A DNA stretch of 23,189 bases, from positions 1 to 23,189 of the IMG/VR virus record IMGVR_UViG_3300022745_000145; one strand, given 5' to 3'. Positions within the stretch are counted from its first letter, which is position 1; each line of letters starts with the position of its first letter. Shown here piece by piece: positions 14,442 to 19,696 of the stretch. This stretch comes from a virus. The translations under genes and the position numbers were made by a program. The notes beneath the pieces were generated by a model. That model was given only the letters and a program-made list of their open reading frames with translations, was not told where the DNA came from and searched no databases.

Positions 14442-14804
14442 TCATGGCTGGTCGGGCGGTGAAAACTCCCACGGGCACGGCGGCAGGCCCTGGCCTGTGG
14501 CCTCTTCCAGGCGGCGCGTCAGCACGCGCAGGGCGAACCAGCCGTGGCAGATATCGCGCTGGCCTGGCAGATTCTTGTGGCAGATAAACGGCACGCCCTC
14601 GCTGACGGCCTTGAGCACATCGCTTTGGGTCTGCGCACATCCATTCGGGACGGTGCCCAGGCGGAAGGCGCAGCTCTTGCACTTGGTGTCGGGCTCACCC
14701 TCGGCGGCCAGGCTGGCGCACATGCGGTCGGCCAGCTTGGCCATGGTGGCGCCCATCTGCTTGCCCAGCGGGCTCACGCGGCGGTGGTCTTTGGTGGGGT
14801 CCAT
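14442..14804 (-). CDS. Cys-rich phage protein, possible metal-binding
   Basis: A 120-residue protein starting at ATG 14804, 7 bases after the phosphoesterase stop. It carries CKSCAFRLGTVPNGCAQT in the middle, then FICHKNLPGQRDICHGWFAL, giving a C-x2-C...C...C-H...C-H set that could bind zinc or an iron-sulphur cluster. Short proteins with a CxxCAFRxGTxPN block are common in phage early regions; no function is established that I know of. Between this gene and the next (14396-14441) only a small GCCCC-TT-GGGGC hairpin is seen. Confidence 0.65.
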   Translation of the reverse strand: MDPTKDHRRVSPLGKQMGATMAKLADRMCASLAAEGEPDTKCKSCAFRLGTVPNGCAQTQSDVLKAVSEGVPFICHKNLPGQRDICHGWFALRVLTRRLEEATGQGLPPCPWEFSPPDQP

Positions 14805-14811
14805 GATGACG

Positions 14812-15642
14812 TCAGGCGGTAGCCAGTTCGTGGTTGCGGGGCACGCGGAAGCCTGCCGCCCGTGCGTGCCCTCCCCCACCATACTGCGCGGCGATCTCGG
14901 ACACATCCAGCCCTTCATCCGCTGACCGCAGGCTGAACACACGGTGCTCTGCCGTGTCCCAGTAGCAGGCGGCGAACGGCTCGCCCTGGGCCATCAGGGC
15001 GCCTGCATCGCTGGACATGGTGTAGGGCAGGCTTGCCGCCGGCACGTCATGCCCGCCAATGACCAGGCGGCGCTTGCACACCGTCACCAGCTCGGCCACG
15101 TCCTTGTGGTGCTTGCGCTCGATGGCGGCGCCAGCTGCGGTCATCTGCAGCAGCTGCACTTGGTCAGCGGACATCAGCTTGTCCCACTTCTCAAAGGTGT
15201 AGGCGTGCGAGAAGACAAAGGCCTGGATCTCGCGGGTGCCGGGCAGCTTGAAGCGCCACAGGTCGCGGTCTTCCACGTGGCCCAGCAGCAGCGGGCGGGG
15301 CTGATCAGGAAAAAGGAAGTCCCAGGCCAGGGTGGCGCCGCTGCGGTTGAGGTCCGTCAGCATGCTGAACTTGTCGCTGGTCACGCTGGCCAGGTCTTCG
15401 ATGGACGTCTTGTGGTGGTCGATCAGCACGATGTGCGCGGCGGTGTCCAGCATCTTCAGCACGGTGTCGCGCTTGTAGCTGAAGTCCACCAGGTAGACGC
15501 AGCGGCCGGTCACGTCAGGCGGCTCCTGGCCATAGACGCCGGGATGGAAGTCGCAGGCGTGGCCGTATTTGTGCCAGAAGCACCAGGCGGCGCTGAAGCC
15601 ATCGGCGCAGTTGGCGTGGTAGATCACCAGGGGTTTGCTCAT
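14812..15642 (-). CDS. DHH/DHHA1-family phosphoesterase
   Basis: A 276-residue protein. Motif 1 is IYHANCADGFSAAW (8-20), Asp53 lies in LVDFSY, the DHH motif is LIDHHKT (DHH 75-77), and the DHHA1 domain ends with GGGGHARAAGF (about 255-265). These residues bind the two metals and substrate in NrnA-like oligoribonucleases and related exonucleases. Phage versions with HANCADG are familiar. The start at 15642 overlaps the stop of the reverse transcriptase (ATGA), so the two are translated together. A role in degrading short RNA or in DGR function is possible but not shown. Confidence 0.85.
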   Translation of the reverse strand: MSKPLVIYHANCADGFSAAWCFWHKYGHACDFHPGVYGQEPPDVTGRCVYLVDFSYKRDTVLKMLDTAAHIVLIDHHKTSIEDLASVTSDKFSMLTDLNRSGATLAWDFLFPDQPRPLLLGHVEDRDLWRFKLPGTREIQAFVFSHAYTFEKWDKLMSADQVQLLQMTAAGAAIERKHHKDVAELVTVCKRRLVIGGHDVPAASLPYTMSSDAGALMAQGEPFAACYWDTAEHRVFSLRSADEGLDVSEIAAQYGGGGHARAAGFRVPRNHELATA

Positions 15643-17012
15643 GTCGGGGTCTTTCTGAAGGCTTTGGTGAAGGTGGCGTTGACGCAGTGCCCACGGGCCA
15701 GCAAGGCCTGGGCGATCTGCACCTGCGCGGTGTGGCTGTGTGAGGCTTGCCGCACCAGGCCCAGGTAGCTGTTGCCGGCGGCAAAGACGTCCTCGGCTGG
15801 CATGTCGGCCAGGCGGCGCAGCGCGGTGCGCAGGGTGCGTGGCCTGGTGGTGCGGCGCCAGGGCTTGAGCACGTGGCCCACGAAGTCGATGCCGTGATCG
15901 ACCCGCTGCAGGATGGTCTTGCTGGGGTTGAGCTGCAGCCCCAGCCTGGCGGGCAGCATGGCGGTGATGTCGGCCAGGGCATGGTTGAGCCACTGGGGTG
16001 ACTGGTGCACCAGCACAAAGTCGTCGACGTAGCGCACGTAATGCGGGGCGCGCAACCGGTGTTTGACGTGCTGGTCCAGCACGTCCAGCAGCACGTTGGC
16101 AAAGAACTGACTGGACAGGTTGCCGATGGGCAGGCCCTGGTCGGCCGGCGCGTTGAACAGGCTCTTGTGCGGCGGCACCAGGCTCAGCAGGTCTGTGCGG
16201 CCGCGCACCTCTACGTCGTGGCGCGGGTCGTGCATCAGCACGCGCTCGGTGAGGTCCAGCCACCAGGGCTCGGTCACGCGCTTGGCCAGCAGCTGCAGCA
16301 CCACCGGCTTGCGGATGCTGACGAAGAAATTGGCCAGGTCGCACTTGAGGTAGTGGGCGGGCTGGCTCCAGTTCTGGGTGGCGCTGCGCACCTGGTGCTC
16401 CAGGCGCTTGGCGGCGTAAAGCGTGCCACGGCCTGGAATGCATGCGCAGCTGTCGGCGGTGAAGCTGGCATAGAACCTGGGCGAGATGTGCCGGTACAGC
16501 AGGTGGTGCACGATGCGGTCGCGGAATTCAGCGGCCCAGACCTCGCGGGGCTTGGGCCTGGTGATCACAAAGCAGATCGAGCGGCCAGGGCTGTAGATGC
16601 CGCTGGCCAGCTCGTCGTGCAGGTCGCACAGGTTGCGCTCCAGGTTGGCCTCGAAGGCCAGGGCGCTGGCGCTGTTGCGCTTGGTGCGGCGGCAGTCCAG
16701 GTAGGCTGCCACCAGTTCTTCGAACAGGGTTGAATCTGCGGACGGCTCGGGCGCGGAGCTCAGCGCTCTTGTTGTTGTTGTTCTGGTTGCCGTTGTTGAA
16801 GTTCTGATACCAGGCGTTGTTGTCCGAGTACTGCGTCGGTGCGCGCTTTCTACGTCGCCCTGGCGAAGGCCGTGGCCGATCACCGGGGAAACTGCACCAG
16901 GCCGGGCCCGGACGTGGCCGGCGGTCTCTGTGGCGTGCATGTCGGTGCCCTCGTGAGGCAGCGGCGCGACCAGATTCAAGATAGGCGCGGGCATGAGAGC
17001 CTTGACTGTCAT
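15639..17012 (-). CDS. DGR-type reverse transcriptase
   Basis: The RT copies the TR RNA into mutagenised cDNA. The conserved domain runs from about residue 95 of 457: TRPKPREVWAAEFRDRIVHH (block 1), YLKCDLANFF with Asp225 (motif A), GLPIGNLSSQFF at 293-304 (motif B, with the IGxxxSQ form typical of DGR enzymes instead of QGxxxSP), YVRYVDD at 325-331 (motif C), LGLQLNPSKT and IDFVGHVLKP (motifs D, E). The start is uncertain. ATG 17012 overlaps the avd stop (ATGA), ATG 16940 has a GAGG eight bases before it, and a GTG lies at codon 101. With either ATG, the template repeat falls inside the coding frame (residues about 59-94, read as Thr-rich sequence). The 3' end overlaps the phosphoesterase gene. 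Confidence 0.9.
   Translation of the reverse strand: MTVKALMPAPILNLVAPLPHEGTDMHATETAGHVRARPGAVSPVIGHGLRQGDVESAHRRSTRTTTPGIRTSTTATRTTTTRALSSAPEPSADSTLFEELVAAYLDCRRTKRNSASALAFEANLERNLCDLHDELASGIYSPGRSICFVITRPKPREVWAAEFRDRIVHHLLYRHISPRFYASFTADSCACIPGRGTLYAAKRLEHQVRSATQNWSQPAHYLKCDLANFFVSIRKPVVLQLLAKRVTEPWWLDLTERVLMHDPRHDVEVRGRTDLLSLVPPHKSLFNAPADQGLPIGNLSSQFFANVLLDVLDQHVKHRLRAPHYVRYVDDFVLVHQSPQWLNHALADITAMLPARLGLQLNPSKTILQRVDHGIDFVGHVLKPWRRTTRPRTLRTALRRLADMPAEDVFAAGNSYLGLVRQASHSHTAQVQIAQALLARGHCVNATFTKAFRKTPT
16732..16836 (-). repeat. TR: DGR template repeat (TR)
   Basis: Read on the minus strand in the frame of the targets, it encodes a run of AAC codons: SDNNAWYQNFNNGNQNNNNK followed by SAELRARAVRRF. 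The GC-rich end (16732-16771) is nearly identical in both variable repeats and would be the initiation of mutagenic homology. The stretch 16772-16836 differs from VR1 and VR2 only at template adenines. Similarity stops at 16834-16836. It lies between avd and the conserved RT domain, the usual DGR position. Confidence 0.95.
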
Positions 17013-17374
17013 GCTGCAGGCCCCGTGTTCGTGGTCTTCCTGATCCATCCATTGGCCTGCTTGCCGATGCTGTCCAGCAGCTGCGTGGCCTTGGCCCACA
17101 GCGCCATGGAGATGTCGCGGCGGTCAAAGCACACCCGCAGCAGCACCTGCACGGCGCGCTGGTGTGTGAGCAGCTGGCGGATGTGCTTGGCGCGCTCTTC
17201 GGCCTTGGTCGCGTTGGCCAGGGCCATCAGGTCAAGCATCTCGACGCAGTGGGTGGCAACCTTGTCGCCCATGGTGCGCTTGACGCCGCGTGGCATGTTC
17301 ATCTGCGCGTCGACGGCGAGCGACATCAGCTGGACGCCGGTGCGGTAGATGGGCAGGTCAGTGTGGATGGCCAT
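17009..17374 (-). CDS. avd: Avd, accessory variability determinant
   Basis: A 121-residue, mostly helical basic protein with the Avd/S23 four-helix-bundle pattern: DLPIYRTGVQLMSLAVDAQMNMPRG (helix 1 after LPIYR), VKRTMGDKVATHCVEMLDLMALAN (helix 2), AKHIRQLLTHQRAVQVLLRVCFD (helix 3) and ALWAKATQLLDSIGKQANGWIRK (helix 4). In DGRs, Avd forms a pentamer that binds the RT and TR RNA and is needed for mutagenic cDNA synthesis. It starts 19 bases after the first target gene and ends in an ATGA overlap with the possible RT start at 17012. Its position between target and TR equals that in Bordetella phage BPP-1. Confidence 0.9.
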   Translation of the reverse strand: MAIHTDLPIYRTGVQLMSLAVDAQMNMPRGVKRTMGDKVATHCVEMLDLMALANATKAEERAKHIRQLLTHQRAVQVLLRVCFDRRDISMALWAKATQLLDSIGKQANGWIRKTTNTGPAA

Positions 17375-17379
17375 GTTTC

Positions 17380-17400
17380 AAAGGATCAAAGGATCAAGCG
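17380..17400 (-). repeat. 21-bp element at the end of VR1, repeated after VR2
   Basis: The 21 bases here and those at 17895-17915 agree at 18 of 21 positions. Both overlap the stop of their target gene and contain AAGGATCAAGCG plus a second GGATY copy 9 bp away (plus strand). It could help target recognition, as post-VR elements do in other DGRs, or mark the extent of a duplication. Confidence 0.7.
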
Positions 17401-17876
17401 GCGAATCTGCGGACGGCTCGGGCGCGGAGCTCAGCGCTCTTGTCGTAGCCGTGCTGGCAGCCGTAGCGGAAGTTCTGATACCAGGCGTCGTCGTCCGAGG
17501 ACTGCTCACTCGACCAGTAGCCGCGGGCCTCGAAGGAGCCCTTGAGGTTGGCGAACAGCAGCGCCTGCTCGCGGCGGGTGGGCAGTTCGCCGCCAGCCTT
17601 CGAAGCCCACTCGATGGCGTCGGGCCAGTCGATGTCTTCGGCCTGGCCGGGCAACAGCACCAGGTGGTGGCTCGGCGTGCCGTCTTCATTCAGGACCAGG
17701 CCCGCGTAGCGCTCACCCTTGGCTAGGGTGAGGTCAAAGCCCGTCAGGCTGTAGGTGGTGGGCAGGTCTGCCTCCAGCTTGCTGATCAGCTCGCCCAGCT
17801 TGGCGTGCAGGTCACGCGCAGCAGGCAGGGCCAAACTGTTAACGCTCAGGGGGATGGTTATGTCTTCGGCGGGCAT
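17394..17876 (-). CDS. DGR variable protein 1, DUF1566/C-type-lectin-like
   Basis: A 160-residue protein. ATG 17876 has GGAG eight bases upstream; an in-frame TTG at 17912 is less likely. N-terminal ~55 residues are helical (LPAARDLHAKLGELISKLEAD); then comes a DUF1566 domain with YAGLVLNEDGTPSHHLVLLPG, ELPTRREQALLFANLKG and YWSSEQ. The variable repeat covers residues about 125-158 and turns the template DNNAWYQNFNNGNQNNNN into DDDAWYQNFRYGCQHGYD, then SAELRARAVRRFAA. Such proteins display the diversified residues on a lectin fold. Similar DUF1566 proteins without a DGR are frequent in phage early regions; their job is unknown. No signal peptide or tail-fibre domain. Confidence 0.88.
   Translation of the reverse strand: MPAEDITIPLSVNSLALPAARDLHAKLGELISKLEADLPTTYSLTGFDLTLAKGERYAGLVLNEDGTPSHHLVLLPGQAEDIDWPDAIEWASKAGGELPTRREQALLFANLKGSFEARGYWSSEQSSDDDAWYQNFRYGCQHGYDKSAELRARAVRRFAA
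17403..17505 (-). repeat. VR: Variable repeat 1 (VR1)
   Basis: Aligned without gaps to TR. The first 40 bases (17403-17442) are identical to TR. In the next 63 positions there are 13 substitutions, all where the TR coding strand has A. It ends seven bases before the stop of variable protein 1. Confidence 0.95.
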
Positions 17877-17894
17877 GTGCGTCGCTCCAGGGTT

Positions 17895-17915
17895 GAAGGA
17901 TTGAAGGATCAAGCG
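17895..17915 (-). repeat. 21-bp element at the end of VR2 (second copy)
   Basis: Second copy of the element at 17380-17400, with three mismatches (positions 1, 8 and 9 of the 21). It spans the stop codon of variable protein 2 and the start of the 32-base gap before ATG 17876. Confidence 0.7.
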
Positions 17916-18514
17916 TCGATCTGAATCAAGCGGACGGCTCGGGCGCGGAGCTCAGCGCTCTTGCCGCCGTAGTCCTGGCTGCCGTAGCAGAAGTTCAGAT
18001 ACCAGGCGTTGACGTCCGAGTACTGCGTGCTCGACCAGTACAGGCTGTCTTCGAACGCTTCGGCGTTGCCCGCCTGGAAGGCCTCGGCCGTCGTCTGCAG
18101 CACGGGCTGGATGGCGTAGGGGAAACCGGCCGGCACGCTGCTGGGGTTGTCGCCGTCGCGGAAGTAGCCGCCGGTTTCCTCGGTGGTGGGCTTGAGATGG
18201 CGATAGGCCAGCTCCAGCACGTCACGGGCGGGCAGCACCCAGTCGGTGAAGCCGCCGATGGTCAGGCCCGTGGCCCACTTGGCCAGTTCGCTGCCAGCCT
18301 CGGCCATGGCCAGGGTGTTGGTCACGCTGTCAAAGGTGATGCGGGCGGCAGGCACATCGGTGTAGGTGGGCAGCCAGGCGCCCTTCGTCTCGCCTTCGGC
18401 CTTCGGGGCCCAGATGACAGCCAGCAGCGCGGCGCCGTGGCGGATCACGCCGCCGAAGTGGCCGCCATGTTCAGGCAGGTGGGTGCCGATGCTCGGGGTG
18501 TTGTTCAGGTTCAT
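17909..18514 (-). CDS. DGR variable protein 2, DUF1566/C-type-lectin-like
   Basis: A 201-residue protein starting at ATG 18514 (weak Shine-Dalgarno). N-terminal half: GGHFGGVIRHGAALLAVIWAPKAEGE and ITFDSVTNTLAMAEAGSELAKWA. The DUF1566 core follows with GFTDWVLPARDVLELAYRHLKP, GGYFRDGDNPSSVPAGFPY and YWSSTQ. The variable repeat covers residues about 163-195 and reads DVNAWYLNFCYGSQDYGG, then SAELRARAVRLIQ. Its N-terminus is unrelated to that of variable protein 1, so this is not a simple whole-gene duplication; only the VR and the DNA just after it are shared. It is first of the DGR genes; the 75-base gap upstream shows no clear promoter. Confidence 0.88.
   Translation of the reverse strand: MNLNNTPSIGTHLPEHGGHFGGVIRHGAALLAVIWAPKAEGETKGAWLPTYTDVPAARITFDSVTNTLAMAEAGSELAKWATGLTIGGFTDWVLPARDVLELAYRHLKPTTEETGGYFRDGDNPSSVPAGFPYAIQPVLQTTAEAFQAGNAEAFEDSLYWSSTQYSDVNAWYLNFCYGSQDYGGKSAELRARAVRLIQIDA
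17930..18028 (-). repeat. VR: Variable repeat 2 (VR2)
   Basis: Aligned without gaps to TR. Its first 34 bases (17930-17963) equal the TR end. The following 65 positions carry 13 substitutions, all at adenines of the TR coding strand. Eight of the altered positions are not changed to the same base, or not changed at all, in VR1, so the two targets diversified separately. Confidence 0.95.
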
Positions 18515-18589
18515 GGTGATGATGAATGTGATGTGCGGCCAGTGGTGCGGGTGGCCGCGCCCCGCAAGGTGTCTTGGTTGGTCGGTTGA

Positions 18590-19015
18590 TCAGGCCGCCG
18601 CAGTCACGCGGCCCGACTGCACGGCGCTGTGGATGAACGATGGCGCCGAAGCCTCGAAGCGGGTCTTGAAGCCCGGGCAGGCCGTGAACTTCGTCTGCGG
18701 CGTGAACACCACTTCAGCGTCTTTGCGGAAGGCCTGCGCCTTGTTGGCGGCCCTGGCTGCCGGCGGCTGCTCCACCTTGCGGTTGCGGTCGTAGCCGGAC
18801 TCGGCCTGGGCGCGCTCGGCGGCGGCCCGGTCGGTGAAGTAGCGTGTGTGCTTGTGCGCCAGCTGGGCGCGGAACAGCAGGCCCTCACCCATCAGGTCAT
18901 GACAGCGGGCGGCGAAATAGGCGCTCTTGAACTCGGGCAGGTCTGACGAATGCGCGCCTTTGGCGCGGGCGGCAAGCTCCAGGATCTGGGTGCGGGCGGT
19001 CACGTGCTTGGTCAT
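18590..19015 (-). CDS. Phage protein with possible winged-helix N-terminus
   Basis: A 141-residue protein. ATG 19015 overlaps the previous stop (ATGA) and has AGAGGA upstream. Residues 1-60 (ARTQILELAARAKGAHSSDLPE, AAARCHDLMGEGLLFRAQLAH, HTRYFT) look like a small winged-helix fold with a TRYFT-type wing strand, seen in several phage proteins. The C-terminal half is basic and Ala-rich, ending PSFIHSAVQSGRV. It may bind DNA and regulate; not demonstrated. It immediately precedes the DGR target genes. Confidence 0.6.
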   Translation of the reverse strand: MTKHVTARTQILELAARAKGAHSSDLPEFKSAYFAARCHDLMGEGLLFRAQLAHKHTRYFTDRAAAERAQAESGYDRNRKVEQPPAARAANKAQAFRKDAEVVFTPQTKFTACPGFKTRFEASAPSFIHSAVQSGRVTAAA

Positions 19016-19248
19016 GGTTGGTCCTCTGTGGTTGCTGGTGCGCGGAGATCCACGCCTTGGGGCTTGTCGGCCCATGCGGTCACGGGCCAGCTGAAGGGGG
19101 CGCCACGGGTGTCGTCAATCCAGTGCTGGCCGTCCCAGTGGCCGTCCCACACTTCCAGGCTGCCCTCCACGTCGATACTCACCAGCACGCTGGTGTCGGC
19201 GTCGGGGTGTTGGCCCGGTGGGTTGAAGTTGAGGGTGATGGTGGTCAT
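19012..19248 (-). CDS. Small phage protein, DUF551-like
   Basis: A 78-residue acidic protein, coupled on both sides by ATGA overlaps. The core VEGSLEVWDGHWDGQHWIDD followed by FSWPVTAWADKPQGV recalls DUF551-type phage proteins, with aromatic-rich turns and a final V-x-A-W-A-x-x-P. N-terminal TTITLNFNPPGQ is a strand region. Function unknown. The family call is tentative. Confidence 0.6.
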   Translation of the reverse strand: MTTITLNFNPPGQHPDADTSVLVSIDVEGSLEVWDGHWDGQHWIDDTRGAPFSWPVTAWADKPQGVDLRAPATTEDQP

Positions 19249-19466
19249 GGCTGGCGGTGGTGCAGGTGGTTGAACATGCGGCGCACGGCGTAGCCACGGG
19301 CGATGCTGGCCACCGTGAAGATCACGGTGATGCCGGCGTTCTGGCCCAGGGTGAAGCTGTGCCCAAACAGCGGGTAGACGGCCAGAGACAGCAGCACGGA
19401 GAGCACGAAGCCGATGGCTGTGCCCACGCAGGTCTCGATCAGGGAATGACGGCGGGTCTGGCTCAT
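19245..19466 (-). CDS. Small phage membrane protein (DUF7220-like)
   Basis: A 73-residue protein. ATG 19466 overlaps the stop of the preceding gene. The pattern SQTRRHSLIETCVGTAIGF, a hydrophobic VLSVLLSLAVYPLFG, then LGQNAGITVIFTVASIARGYAVRR and a final FNHL fits a family seen in many phage early regions (SLIE...IGF...PLFG...LGQN...R). Two membrane helices are likely, with a basic N-terminus. Role unknown. I recall the family as DUF7220, but the number should be checked. Confidence 0.65.
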   Translation of the reverse strand: MSQTRRHSLIETCVGTAIGFVLSVLLSLAVYPLFGHSFTLGQNAGITVIFTVASIARGYAVRRMFNHLHHRQP

Positions 19467-19696
19467 GCGAACAGGCTCAGCTGGTTGATCTGGGGTGATG
19501 CTTTGGGAGCGGGCTGCCCGCTTCTGTCCGTGGCGGTGAAGTGCTTGAAGGGCTGGCCGGATGGGTTGCACAGGTTGAACTGCACGCCGGGTGCCTCCCA
19601 CCAGTTGGCGTAGCGGCCGCACTGTTCACGCCGCGCGCACACGGCGTTCAGGTGGCTGGACTCCAGGCCGGCGCAGAGTGCGGGCTTGGTGCTCAC
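19463..19696 (-). CDS. Small Cys-containing phage protein
   Basis: A 77-residue protein. I take GTG 19696, which overlaps the methyltransferase stop (GTGA); a longer frame to 19780 lies inside that gene. It has LESSHLNAVCARREQCGRYANWWE and FNLCNPSGQPFKHF, with four Cys, and ends QINQLSLFA. The C-x5-C-x-x-Y pattern recurs in small phage proteins next to methyltransferases, but no function is known to me. Confidence 0.6.
   Translation of the reverse strand: MSTKPALCAGLESSHLNAVCARREQCGRYANWWEAPGVQFNLCNPSGQPFKHFTATDRSGQPAPKASPQINQLSLFA

Noticed and set aside
16528-17127. A 199-codon minus-strand frame that translates TR in the target-protein frame (DNNAWYQNFNNGNQNNNN)
   Set aside because: The frame overlaps avd and the RT domain in the wrong phase, and its flanks do not look like protein. 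The TR is a template here, not a gene.
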